Assembly: GCA_018350325.1 (NCBI GenBank)
Contig: JAEVLN010000006.1
Span: 4,082,056-4,146,055 of the forward strand
From: Globodera rostochiensis
Lineage: Eukaryota; Nematoda; Chromadorea; Rhabditida; Heteroderidae
Direction: 5' to 3'
Length of the DNA: 64,000 bases
Positions 22,951 to 36,696 of the stretch are shown piece by piece. The position numbers and the translations under genes were made by a program. Below the pieces are notes generated by a model. It had not been told where the DNA came from and did not search any database. It worked only from the letters and a program-made list of their open reading frames with translations. Every line of letters begins with the position of its first letter. The stretch's first letter is position 1.

Positions 22951-25900
22951 AGTGTGCTAAAAGGAGCGAGTAGGCGACGAGAGTAATTTGGAAGTCAATG
23001 CACCCTATCTGAAAATTGTTTTACTGTTTCTTTAAGAAATCAGAAATTCAAAGGCGCGTTGACTTACCATAAGTCCAAAAGGTACTTTTTGGTCCATCAC
23101 ACACTCTATGTTGTGATGAAGACAAATTTTGGAATTGTCTGACCGAAAGGTTAGACTCAAAACGGGGAATTATTTCACGAATTTTGATTTCATACAAAAA
23201 ATTCTTGAAAAGAAATAGTGTGCTAAAAGGAGAGAAAGAGAGAGTAGGCGACGAGAGTAATTTGGAAGTCAACGCACCCTATCTAAAAATTGTTTTACTG
23301 TTTCTTTAAGAAAGCAGAAATTCAAAGGCGCGTTGACTTACCATAAGTACAAACGGTGCTTTATGGTCCATCACACACACTGGTTGTGATGAAGACAAAT
23401 TTTGGAATTGTCTGACTGAAAGGTTAGACTCAAAACGGGGAATTATTTCACGAATTTTGATTTCATATAAAAAATTCTTGAAAAGAAATAGTGTGCTAAA
23501 AGGAGAGAAAGAGAGAGTAGGCGACGAGAGTAATTTGGAAGTCAACGCACCCTATCTGAAAGTTGTTTTACTGTTTCTTTAAGAAATCAGAAATTCAAAG
23601 GCGCGTTGACTTACCATAAGTCCAAAAGGTACTTTATGGTCCATCACACACTCTGTTTGTTATGAAGACAAATTTTGAAATTGTCTGACCGAAAGGTTAG
23701 ACTTAAAACCGGGAATTATTTCACGAAATTTAATTTCATACAAAAAAATTCTTGAAAAAAATAGTGTGCTAAAAGGAGAGAAAGAGAGAGTAGGCGACGA
23801 GAGTAATTTGGAAGTCAACGCACCCTATCTGAAAGTTGTTTTACTGTTTCTTTAAGAAATCAGAAATTCAAAGGCGCGTTGACTTACCATAAGTACAAAC
23901 GGTGCTTTATGGTCCATCACACACACTGGTTGTGATGAAGACAAATTTTGGAATTGTCTGACTGAAAGGTTAGACTCAAAACGGGGAATTATTTCACGAA
24001 TTTTGATTTCATATAAAAAATTCTTGAAAAGAAATAGTGTGCTAAAAGGAGAGAAAGAGAGAGTAGGCGACGAGAGTAATTTGGAAGTCAACGCACCCTA
24101 TCTGAAAGTTGTTTTACTGTTTCTTTAAGAAATCAGAAATTCAAAGGCGCGTTGACTTACCATAAGTCCAAAAGGTACTTTTTGGTCCATCACACACTCT
24201 ATGTTGTGATGAAGACAAATTTTGGAATTGTCTGACCGAAAGGTTAGACTCAAAACGGGGAATTATTTCACGAATTTTGATTTCATATAAAAAATTCTTG
24301 AAAAAAATAGTGTGCTAAAAGGAGAGAAAGAGAGAGTAGGCGACGAGAGTAATTTGGAAGTCAACGCACCCTATCTGAAAGTTGTTTTACTGTTTCTTTA
24401 AGAAATCAGAAATTCAAAGGCGCGTTGACTTACCATAAGTCCAAAAGGTACTTTATGGTCCATCACACACTCTGTTTGTTATGAAGACAAATTTTGAAAT
24501 TGTCTGACCGAAAGGTTAGACTTAAAACCGGGAATTATTTCACGAAATTTAATTTCATACAAAAAAATTCTTGAAAAAAATAGTGTGCTAAAAGGAGAGA
24601 AAGAGAGAGTAGGCGACGAGAGTAATTTGGAAGTCAACGCACCCTATCTGAAAGTTGTTTTACTGTTTCTTTAAGAAATCAGAAATTCAAAGGCGCGTTG
24701 ACTTACCATAAGTCCAAAAGGTACTTTATGGTCCATCACACACTCTGTTTGTTATGAAGACAAATTTTGAAATTGTCTGACCGAAAGGTTAGACTTAAAA
24801 CCGGGAATTATTTCACGAAATTTAATTTCATACAAAAAATTCTTGAAAAAAATAGTGTGCTAAAAGGAGAGAAAGAGAGAGTAGGCGACGAGAGTAATTT
24901 TGAAGTCAACGCACCCTATCTGAAAATTTTTTACTGTTTCTTTAAGAAATCAGAAATTCAAAGGCGCGTTGACTTACCATAAGTCCAAAAGGTACTTTTT
25001 GGTCCATCACACACTCTATGTTGTGATGAAGACAAATTTTGAAATTGTCTGACCGAAAGGTTAGACTCAAAACGGGGAATTATTTCACGAATTTTGATTT
25101 CATACAAAAAATTCTTGAAAAGAAATAGTGTGCTAAAAGGAGAGAAAGAGAGAGTAGGCGACGAGAGTAATTTGGAAGTCAACGCACCCTATCTAAAAAT
25201 TGTTTTACTGTTTCTTTAAGAAAGCAGAAATTCAAAGGCGCGTTGACTTACCATAAGTCCAAAAGGTACTTTTTGGTCCATCACACACTCTATGTTGTGA
25301 TGAAGACAAATTTTGGAATTGTCTGACCGAAAGGTTAGACTCAAAACGGGAAATGATTTCACGAATTTTGATTTCATACAAAAAATTCTTGAAAAGAAAT
25401 AGTGTGCTAAAAGGAGAGAAAGAGAGAGTAGGCGACGAGAGTAATTTGGAAGTCAACGCACCCTATCTAAAAATTGTTTTACTGTTTCTTTAAGAAAGCA
25501 GAAATTCAAAGGCGCGTTGACTTACCATAAGTACAAACGGTGCTTTATGGTCCATCACACACACTGGTTGTGATGAAGACAAATTTTGGAATTGTCTGAC
25601 TGAAAGGTTAGACTCAAAACGGGAATTATTTCACGAATTTTGATTTCATATAAAAAATTCTTGAAAAGAAATAGTGTGCTAAAAGGAGAGAAAGAGAGAG
25701 TAGGCGACGAGAGTAATTTGGAAGTCAACGCACCCTATCTAAAAATTGTTTTACTGTTTCTTTAAGAAAGCAGAAATTCAAAGGCGCGTTGACTTACCAT
25801 AAGTACAAAAGGTACTTTTTGGTCCATCACACACTCTATGTTGTGATGAAGACAAATTTTGGAATTGTCTGACCGAAAGGTTAGACTCAAAACGGGGAAT

Positions 25901-28900
25901 TATTTCACGAATTTTGATTTCATATAAAAAATTCTTGAAAAGAAATAGTGTGCTAAAAGGAGAGAAAGAGAGAGTAGGCGACGAGAGTAATTTGGAAGTC
26001 AACGCACCCTATCTAAAAATTGTTTTACTGTTTCTTTAAGAAAGCAGAAATTCAAAGGCGCGTTGACTTACCATAAGTACAAAAGGTACTTTTTGGTCCA
26101 TCACACACTCTATGTTGTGATGAAGACAAATTTTGGAATTGTCTGACCGAAAGGTTAGACTCAAAACGGGGAATTATTTCACGAATTTTGATTTCATACA
26201 AAAAATTCTTAAAAGAAATAGTGTGCTAAAAGGAGAGAAAGAGAGAGTAGGCGACGAGAGTAATTTGGAAGTCAACGCACCCTATCTAAAAATTGTTTTA
26301 CTATTTCTTTAAGAAAGCAGAAATTCAAAGGCGCGTTGACTTACCATAAGTGCAAAAGGTACTTTTTGGTCCATCACACACTCTATGTTGTGATGAAGAC
26401 AAATTTTGGAATTGTCTGACCGAAAGGTTAGACGACTCAAAACGGGAATTTCACGAAATTTGATTTCATACAAAAAATTCTTGAAAAGAAATAGTGTGCT
26501 AAAAGGAGAGAAAGAGAGAGTAGGCGACGAGAGTAATTTGGAAGTCAACGCACCCTATCTGAAAATTGTTTTACTGTTTCTTTAAGAAATTATCAGAAAT
26601 TCAGGCGCGTTGACTTACCATAAGTCCAAACGGTACTTTATGGTCCATCACACACTCTGGGTGATGAAGACAAATTTTGGAATTGTCTGACTGAAAGGTT
26701 AGACTCAAAACGGGGAATTATTTCACGAATTTTGATTTCATACAAAAAATTCTTGAAAAGAAATAGTGTGCTAAAAGGAGAGAAAGAGAGAGTAGGCGAC
26801 GAGAGTAATTTGGAAGTCAACGCACCCTATCTGAAAGTTGTTTTACTGTTTCTTTAAGAAATCAGAAATTCAAAGGCGCGTTGACTTACCATAAGTCCAA
26901 AAGGTACTTTATGGTCCATCACACACTCTGTTTGTTATGAAGACAAATTTTGGAATTGTCTGACCGAAAGGTTAGACTCAAAACGGGGAATTATTTCACG
27001 AATTTTGATTTCATACAAAAAATTCTTGAAAAGAAATAGTGTGCTAAAAGGAGAGAAAGAGAGAGTAGGCGACGAGAGTAATTTGGAAGTCAACGCACCC
27101 TATCTGAAAGTTGTTTTACTGTTTCTTTAAGAAATCAGAAATTCAAAGGCGCGTTGACTTACCATAAGTCCAAAAGGTACTTTATGGTCCATCACACACA
27201 CTGGTTGTGATGAAGACAAATTTTGGAATTGTCTGACTGAAAGGTTAGACTCAAAACGGGAAATGATTTCACGAATTTTGATTTCATACAAAAAATTCTT
27301 GAAAAGAAATAGTGTGCTAAAAGGAGAGAAAGAGAGAGTAGGCGACGAGAGTAATTTGGAAGTCAACGCACCCTATCTGAAAGTTGTTTTACTGTTTCTT
27401 TAAGAAATCAGAAATTCAAAGGCGCGTTGACTTACCATAAGTCCAAAAGGTACTTTATGGTCCATCACACACTCTGTTTGTTATGAAGACAAATTTTGGA
27501 ATTGTCTGACCGAAAGGTTAGACTCAAAACGGGGAATTATTTCACGAATTTTGATTTCATACAAAAAATTCTTGAAAAGAAATAGTGTGCTAAAAGGAGA
27601 GAAAGAGAGAGTAGGCGACGAGAGTAATTTGGAAGTCAACGCACCCTATCTGAAAATTGTTTTACTGTTTCTTTAAGAAATCAGAAATTCAAAGGCGCAT
27701 TTGACTTTCCATAAGTCCAAAAGGTACTTTTTGGTCCATCACACACTCTATGTTGTGATGAAGACAAATTTTGGAATTGTCTGACCGAAAGGTTAGACTC
27801 AAAACGGGGAATTATTTCACGAAATTTGATTTCATACAAAAAATTCTTGAAAAGAAATAGTGTGCTAAAAGGAGAGAAAGAGAGAGTAGGCGACGAGAGT
27901 AATTTGGAAGTCAACGCACCCTATCTGAAAATTGTTTTACTGTTTCTTTAAGAAATTAGAAATTCAAAGGCGCGTTGACTTACCATAAGTACAAAAGGTG
28001 CTTTATGGTCCATCACACACTCTATGTTGTGATGAAGACAAATTTTGAAATTGTCTGACCGAAAGGTTAGACTTAAAACCGGGAATTATTTCGCGAAATT
28101 TAATTTCATACAAAAAATTCTTGAAAAGAAATAGTGTGCTAAAAGGAGAGAAAGAGAGAGTAGGCGACGAGAGTAATTTGGAAGTCAACGCACCCTATCT
28201 GAAAATTGTTTTACTGTTTCTTTAAGAAATCAGAAATTCAAAGGCGCGTTGACTTACCATAAGTCCAAAAGGTACTTTTTGGTCCATCACACACTCTATG
28301 TTGTGATGAAGACAAATTTTGAAATTGTCTGACCGAAAGGTTAGACTTAAAACCGGGAATTATTTCACGAATTTTAATTTCATATAAAAAATTCTTGAAA
28401 AGAAATAGTGTGCTAAAAGGAGAGAAAGAGAGAGTAGGCGACGAGAGTAATTTGGAAGTCAACGCACCCTATCTAAAAATTGTTTTACTGTTTCTTTAAG
28501 AAAGCAGAAATTCAAAGGCGCGTTGACTTACCATAAGTACAAACGGTGCTTTATGGTCCATCACACACTCTGGTTGTTATGAAGACAAATTTTGGAATTG
28601 TCTGACCGAAAGGTTAGACTCAAAACGGGGAATTATTTCACGAATTTTGATTTCATACAAAAAATTCTTGAAAAGAAATAGTGTGCTAAAAGGAGAGAAA
28701 GAGAGAGTAGGCGACGAGAGTAATTTGGAAGTCAACGCACCCTATCTGAAAGTTGTTTTACTGTTTCTTTAAGAAATCAGAAATTCAAAGGCGCGTTGAC
28801 TTACCATAAGTCCAAAAGGTACTTTATGGTCCATCACACACTCTGTTTGTTATGAAGACAAATTTTGAAATTGTCTGACCGAAAGGTTAGACTTAAAACC

Positions 28901-30530
28901 GGGAATTATTTCACGAATTTTGATTTCATATAAAAAATTCTTGAAAAGAAATAGTGTGCTAAAAGGAGAGAAAGAGAGAGTAGGCGACGAGAGTAATTTG
29001 GAAGTCAACGCACCCTATCTGAAAATTGTTTTACTGTTTCTTTAAGAAATTAGAAATTCAAAGGCGCGTTGACTTTCCATAAGTCCAAAAGGTACTTTAT
29101 GGTCCATCACGCACTCTGGTTGTGATGAAGACAAATTTTGGAATTGTCTGACCGAAAGGTTAGACTTAAAACCGGGAATTATTTCACGAAATTTAATTTC
29201 ATACAAAAAAATTCGTGAACATTTTATTCTGTGAAGAAATAGTGTGCTAAAAGGAGAGAAAGAGAGAGTAGGCGACGAGAGTAATTTGGAAGTCAACGCA
29301 CCCTATCTGAAAGTTATTTTACTGTTTCTTTAAGAAATTAGAAATTCAAAGGCGCATTGACTTTCCATAAGTCCAAAAGGAACTTTATGGTCCATCACGC
29401 ACTCTGGTTGTGATGAAGACAAATTTTGGAATTGTCTGACCGAAAGGTTAGACTTAAAACCGGGAATTATTTCACGAAATTTAATTTCATACAAAAAAAT
29501 TCTTGAAAAGAAATAGTGTGCTAAAAGGAGAGAAAGAGAGAGTAGGCGACGAGAGTAATTTGGAAGTCAACGCACCCTATCTGAAAATTGTTTTACTGTT
29601 TCTTTAAGAAATTAGAAATTCAAAGGCGCGTTGACTTTCCATAAGTCCAAAAGGTACTTTATGGTCCATCACGCACTCTGGTTGTGATGAAGACAAATTT
29701 TGGAATTGTCTGACCGAAAGGTTAGACTCAAAACGGGGAATTATTTCACGAAATTTGATTTCATACAAAAAATTCTTGAAAAGAAATAGTGTGCTAAAAG
29801 GAGAGAAAGAGAGAGTAGGCGACGAGAGTAATTTGGAAGTCAACGCACCCTATCTGAAAATTGTTTTACTGTTTCTTTAAGAAATTAGAAATTCAAAGGC
29901 GCGTTGACTTTCCATAAGTCCAAAAGGAACTTTATGGTCCATCACGCACTCTGGTTGTGATGAAGACAAATTTTGGAATTGTCTGACCGAAAGGTTAGAC
30001 TCAAAACGGGGAATTATTTCACGAAATTTGATTTCATACAAAAAATTCTTGAAAAGAAATAGTGTGCTAAAAGGAGAGAAAGAGAGAGTAGGCGACGAGA
30101 GTAATTTGGAAGTCAACGCACCCTATCTGAAAATTGTTTTACTGTTTCTTTAAGAAATTAGAAATTCAAAGGCGCGTTGACTTTCCATAAGTCCAAAAGG
30201 TACTTTTTGGTCCATCACACACTCTATGTTGTGATGAAGACAAATTTTGGAATTGTCTGACCGAAAGGTTAGACTTAAAACCGGGAATTATTTCACGAAA
30301 TTTAATTTCATACAAAAAAATTCTTGAAAAGAAATAGTGTGCTAAAAGGAGAGAAAGAGAGAGTAGGCGACGAGAGTAATTTGGAAGTCAACGCACCCTA
30401 TCTGAAAATTGTTTTACTGTTTCTTTAAGAAATTAGAAATTCAAAGGCGCATTTGACTTTCCATAAGTCCAAAAGGTACTTTTTGGTCCATCACACACTC
30501 TATGTTGTGATGAAGACAAATTTTGGAATT
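22951..30530. repeat. Satellite 1: 273-bp tandem array, about 27.7 units
   Basis: The landmark GTGTGCTAAAAGGAG recurs at about 22953, 23219, 23492 and on to 30338, 28 times at 266-287 bp spacing (mostly 271-274). Three variants differ in the short segment before GAAGACAAATTTTG (CTCTATGTTGTG, CACTGGTTGTG, CTGTTTGTTATG) and are intermixed without strict order. All units have one orientation. One unit near 29215 carries a 14-bp insertion and one near 26590 an indel. The last unit is cut after TTTTGGAATT. Each unit leaves a 60-79 codon frame open on minus, but it has no ATG and follows the period. Confidence 0.97.
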
Positions 30531-33500
30531 CAGTAAAGTGACATTAGATTGCAAAATCTCAAAAAAATAAATGTTGTTTTAAAATTACAGTGAATGCCTT
30601 CAATTATCCTTAGGATACAACACAGGGGAGAAAAATTGATTATTTTGACAAGTTTGAGGAGCCATAACTTTCTTCTTAGTGTTTTTCCGCAAGAAATTTT
30701 TTTGGATTCTTACTAAGCTCGAAGAGAAGAATCCAAAGGTATATAATTCATCAGGTTTGGCGCCATGCCGGATTTTGTAGAATTGCAAATTCAGTAAAGT
30801 GACATTAGATTGCAAAATCTCAAAAAAATAAATGTTGTTTTAAAACTACAGTGAATGCCTTCAATTATCCTTAGGATACAACACAGGGGGAAAAAATTGA
30901 TTATTTTGACAAGTTTGAGGAGCCATAACTTTCTTCATAGTGTTTCCCCGCAAGAAATTTTTTTGGATTCTTACTAAGCTCGAAGAGAGGAATCCAAAGG
31001 TATATAATTCATCAGGTTTGGCGCCATGCCTGATTTTGTAGAATTGCAAATTCAGTAAAGTGACATTAGATTTCAAAATCTCAAAAAAATAAATGTTGTT
31101 TTAAAATTACAGTGAATGCCTTCAATTATCCTTAGGATACAACACAGGGGGAAAATATTGATTATTTTGACAAGTTTGAGGAGCCATAACTTTCTTCATA
31201 GTGTTTCCCCGCAAGAAATTTTTTTGGATTCTTACTAAGCTCGAAGAGAGGAATCCAAAGGTATATAATTCATCAGGGTTGGCGCCATGCCTGATTTTGT
31301 AGAATTGCTAATTCAGTAAAGTGACATTAGATTTCAAAATCTCAAAAAAATAAATGTTGTTTTAAAACTACAGTGAATGCCTTCAATTATCCTTAGGATA
31401 CAACACAGGGGGAAAAAATTGATTATTTTGACAAGTTTGAGGAGCCATAACTTTCTTCATAGTGTTTCCCCGCAAGAAATTTTTTTGGATTCTTACTAAG
31501 CTCGAAGAGAGGAATCCAAAGGTATATAATTCATCAGGTTTGGCCAAGTTTGAGGAGCCATAACTTTCTTCATAGTGTTTCCCCGCAAGAATTTTTTTGG
31601 ATTCTTACTCAGCTCGAAGAGAGGAATCCAAAGGTATATAATTCATCAGGTTTGGCGCCATGCCTGATTTTGTAGAATTGCTAATTCAGTAAAGTGACAT
31701 TAGATTTCAAAATCTCAAAAAAATAAATGTTGTTTTAAAATTACAGTGAATGCCTTCAATTATCCTTAGGATACAACACAGGGGGAAAAAATTGATTATT
31801 TTGGCCAAGTTTGAGGAGCCATAACTTTCTTCATAGTGTTTCCCCGCAAGAAATTTTTTTGGATTCTTACTCAGCCCGAAGAGAGGAATCCAAAGGTATA
31901 TAGTTCATCAGGTTCGGCGTCATGCCTGATTTTGTAGAATTGCAAATTCAGTAAAGTGACATTATATTGCAAAATCTCAAAAAAATAAATGTTGTTTTAA
32001 AATTACAGTGAATGCCTTCAATTATCCTTAGGATACAACACAGGGGAGAAAAATTGATTATTTTGACAAGTTTGAGGAGCCATAACTTTCTTCGTAGTTT
32101 TTCCTCGCAAGAAATTTTTTTGGATTCTTACTAAGCTCGAAGAGAGGAATCCAAAGGTATATAATTCATCAGGTTTGGCGCCATGCCTGATTTTGTAGAA
32201 TTGCAAATTCAGTAAAGTGACATTAGATTGCAAAATCTCAAAAAAATAAATGTTGTTTTAAAACTACAGTGAATGCCTTCAATTATCCTTAGGATACAAC
32301 ACAGGGGGAAAAAATTGATTATTTTGACAAGTTTGAGGAGCCATAACTTTCTTCATAGTGTTTCCCCGCAAGAAATTTTTTGGATTCTTACTCAGCCCGA
32401 AGAGAGGAATCCAAAGGTATATAGTTCATCAGGTTTGGCGTCATGCCTGATTTTGTAGAATTGCAAATTCAGTAAAGTGACATTAGATTGCAAAATCTCA
32501 AAAAAATAAATGTTGTTTTAAAATTACAGTGAATGCCTTCAATTATCCTTAGGATACAACACAGGGGAGAAAAATTGATTATTTTGACAAGTTTGAGGAG
32601 CCATAACTTTCTTCGTAGTTTTACCTCGCAAGAAATTTTTTTGGATTCTTACTAAGCTCGAAGAGAGGAATCCAAAGGTATATAATTCATCAGGTTTGGC
32701 GCCATGCCTGATTTTGTAGAATTGCAAATTCAGTAAAGTGACATTAGATTGCAAAATCTCAAAAAAATAAATGTTGTTTTAAAATTACAGTGAATGCCTT
32801 CAATTATCCTTAGGATACAACACAGGTGAGAAAAATTGATTATTTTGACAAGTTTGAGGAGCCATAACTTTCTTCGTAGTTTTACCTCGCAAGAAATTTT
32901 TTTGGATTCTTACTAAGCTCGAAGAGAGGAATCCAAAGGTATATAATTCATCAGGTTTGGCGTCATGCCTGATTTTGTAGAAATGCAAATTCAGTAAAGT
33001 GACATTAGATTGCAAAATCTCAAAAAAATAAATGTTGTTTTAAAACTACAGTGAATGCCTTCAATTATCCTTAAGATACAACACAGGGGAGAAAAATTGA
33101 TTATTTTGACAAGTTTGAGGAGCCATAACTTTCTTCATAGTGTTTTTCCGCAAGAAATTTTTTGGATTCTTACTAAGCTCGAAGAGAGGAATCCAAAGGT
33201 ATATAATTCATCAGGTTTGGCGCCATGCCGGATTTTGTAGAATTGCAAATTCAGTAAAGTGACATTAGATTTCAAAATCTCAAAAAAATAAATTTTGTTT
33301 TAAAATTACAGTGAATGCTTTCAATTATCCTTAGGATACAACACAGGGGAGAAAAATTGATTATTTTGACAAGTTTGAGGAGCCATAACTTTCTTCATAG
33401 TGTTTTTCCGCAAGAAATTTTTTTGGATTCTTACTAAGCTCGAAGAGAGGAATCCAAAGGTATATAATTCATCAGGTTTGGCGCCATGCCTGATTTTGTA

Positions 33501-36500
33501 GAATTGCAAATTCAGTAAAGTGACATTAGATTGCAAAATCTCAAAAAAATAAATGTTGTTTTAAAATTACAGTGAATGCCTTCAATTATCCTTAGGATAC
33601 AACACAGGGGAGAAAAATTGATTATTTTGACAAGTTTGAGGAGCCATAACTTTCTTCGTAGTTTTTCCTCGCAAGAAATTTTTTTGGATTCTTACTCAGC
33701 CCGAAGAGAGGAATCCAAAGGTATATAATTCATCAGGTTTGGCGCCATGCCTGATTTTGTAGAATTGCAAATTCAGTAAAGTGACATTAGATTGCAAAAT
33801 CTCAAAAAAATAAATGTTGTTTTAAAATTACAGTGAATGCTTTCAATTATCCTTAGGATACAACACAGGGGAGAAAAATTGATTATTTTGACAAGTTTGA
33901 GGAGCCATAACTTTCTTCGTAGTTTTTCCTCGCAAGAAATTTTTTTGGATTCTTACTAAGCTCGAAGAGAGGAATCCAAAGGTATATAATTCATCAGGTT
34001 TGGCGCCATGCCTGATTTTGTAGAATTGCAAATTCAGTAAAGTGACATTAGATTGCAAAATCTCAAAAAAATAAATGTTGTTTTAAAACTACAGTGAATG
34101 CCTTCAATTATCCTTAGGATACAACACAGGGGGAAAAAATTGATTATTTTGACAAGTTTGAGGAGCCATAACTTTCTTCATAGTGTTTCCCCGCAAGAAA
34201 TTTTTTTGGATTCTTACTAAGCTCGAAGAGAGGAATCCAAAGGTATATAATTCATCAGGTTTGGCGCCATGCCTGATTTTGTAGAATTGCAAATTCAGTA
34301 AAGTGACATTAGATTTCAAAATCTCAAAAAAATAAATGTTGTTTTAAAATTACAGTGAATGCCTTCAATTATCCTTAGGATACAACACAGGGGAGAAAAA
34401 TTGATTATTTTGACAAGTTTGAGGAGCCATAACTTTCTTCGTAGTTTTTCCTCGCAAGAAATTTTTTTGGATTCTTACTCAGCCCGAAGAGAGGAATCCA
34501 AAGGTATATAATTCATCAGGTTTGGCGTCCATGCCTGATTGTAGAATTGCAAATTCAGTAAAGTGACATTAGATTGCAAAATCTCAAAAAAATAAATGTT
34601 GTTTTAAAACTTACAGTGAATGCCTTCAATTATCCTTAGGATACAACACAGGGGAGAAAAATTGATTACTTTGACAAGTTTGAGGAGCCATAACTTTCTT
34701 CGTAGTTTTTCCTCGCAAGAAATTTTTTTGGATTCTTACTCAGCTCGAAGAGAGGAATCCAAAGGTATATAATTCATCAGGTTTGGCGCCATGCCTGATT
34801 TTGTAGAATTGCAAATTCAGTAAAGTGACATTAGATTGCAAAATCTCAAAAAAATAAATGTTGTTTTAAAACTACAGTGAATGCCTTCAATTATCCTTAG
34901 GATACAACACAGGGGTGAAAAATTGATTATTTTGACAAGTTTGAGGAGCCATAACTTTCTTCATAGTGTTTCCCCGCAAGAAATTTTTTTGGATTCTTAC
35001 TAAGCTCGAAGAGAGGAATCCAAAGGTATATAATTCATCAGGTTTGGCGCCATGCCTGATTTTGTAGAATTGCAAATTCAGTAAAGTGACATTAGATTGC
35101 AAAATCTCAAAAAAATAAATGTTGTTTTAAAACTACAGTGAATGCCTTCAATTATCCTTAGGATACAACACAGGGGAGAAAAATTGATTATTTTGACAAG
35201 TTTGAGGAGCCATAACTTTCTTCGTAGTTTTTCCTCGCAAGAAATTTTTTTGGATTCTTACTCAGCCCGAAGAGAGGAATCCAAAGGTATATAATTCATC
35301 AGGTTTGGCGCCATGCCTGATTTTGTAGAATTGCAAATTCAGTAAAGTGACATTAGATTGCAAAATCTCAAAAAAATAAATGTTGTTTTAAAATTACAGT
35401 GAATGCCTTCAATTATCCTTAGGATACAACACAGGGGAGAAAAATTGATTATTTTGACAAGTTTGAGGAGCCATAACTTTCTTCATAGTGTTTCCCCGCA
35501 AGAAATTTTTTTGGATTCTTACTAAGCTCGAAGAGAGGAATCCAAAGGTATATAATTCATCAGGTTTGGCGCCATGCCTGATTTTGTAGAATTGCAAATT
35601 CAGTAAAGTGACATTAGATTGCAAAATCTCAAAAAAATAAATGTTGTTTTAAAATTACAGTGAATGCCTTCAATTATCCTTAGGATACAACACAGGGGAG
35701 AAAAATTGATTATTTTGACAAGTTTGAGGAGCCATAACTTTCTTCTTCATAGTGTTCTCGCAAGAAATTTTTTTGGATTCTTACTAAGCTCGAAGAGAGG
35801 AATCCAAAGGTATATAATTCATCAGGTTTGGCGCCATGCCTGATTTTGTAGAATTGCAAATTCAGTAAAGTGACATTAGATTGCAAAATCTCAAAAAAAT
35901 AAATGTTGTTTTAAAATTACAGTGAATGCCTTCAATTATCCTTAGGATACAACACAGGGGAGAAAAATTGATTATTTTGACAAGTTTGAGGAGCCATAAC
36001 TTTCTTCGTAGTTTTTCCTCGCAAGAAATTTTTTTGGATTCTTACTAAGCTCGAAGAGAGGAATCCAAAGGTATATAATTCATCAGGTTTGGCGCCATGC
36101 CTGATTTTGTAGAATTGCAAATTCAGTAAAGTGACATTAGATTGCAAAATCTCAAAAAAATAAATGTTTTAAAATTACAGTGAATGCCTTCAATTATTCT
36201 TAGGATACAACACAGGGGAGAAAAATTGATTACTTTGACAAATTTGAGGAGCCATAACTTTCTTCATAGTGTTTCCCCGCAAGAATTTTTTTGGATTCTT
36301 ACTAAGCTCGAAGAGAGGAATCCAAAGGTATATAATTCATCAGGTTTGGCGCCATGCCTGATTTTGTAGAATTGCAAATTCAGTAAAGTGACATTAGATT
36401 GCAAAATCTCAAAAAAATAAATGTTGTTTTAAAATTACAGTGAATGCCTTCAATTATCCTTAGGATACAACACAGGGGGGAAAAATTGATTATTTTGACA

Positions 36501-36696
36501 AGTTTGAGGAGCCATAACTTTCTTCATAGTGTTTCCCCGCAAGAAATTTTTTTGGATTCTTACTAAGCTCGAAGAGAGGAATCCAAAGGTATATAATTCA
36601 TCAGGTTTGGCCAAGTTTGAGGAGCCATAACTTTCTTCATAGTGTTTCCCCGCAAGAATTTTTTTGGATTCTTACTCAGCTCGAAGAGAGGAATCC
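30531..36696 (-). repeat. Satellite 2, first block: 261-bp units
   Basis: About 23.6 units of 261 bp, recognised by CAGTAAAGTGACATTAGATT and TGAGGAGCCATAACTTTCTT. The block starts directly against satellite 1 at 30530/30531. Two shortened units share the same internal junction, TCAGGTTTGGCCAAGTTTGA, at about 31535-31554 and 36601-36620; the second is the last unit before the array flips. I mark it minus because the other block reads in the opposite sense. Confidence 0.97.

Noticed and set aside
22951..30530. Series of 60-79 codon frames on minus, one per 273-bp unit
   Set aside because: They follow the satellite period, start at TTG rather than ATG, lack splice or promoter context and vary by indels between units. 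They are open by chance in a repeated sequence.
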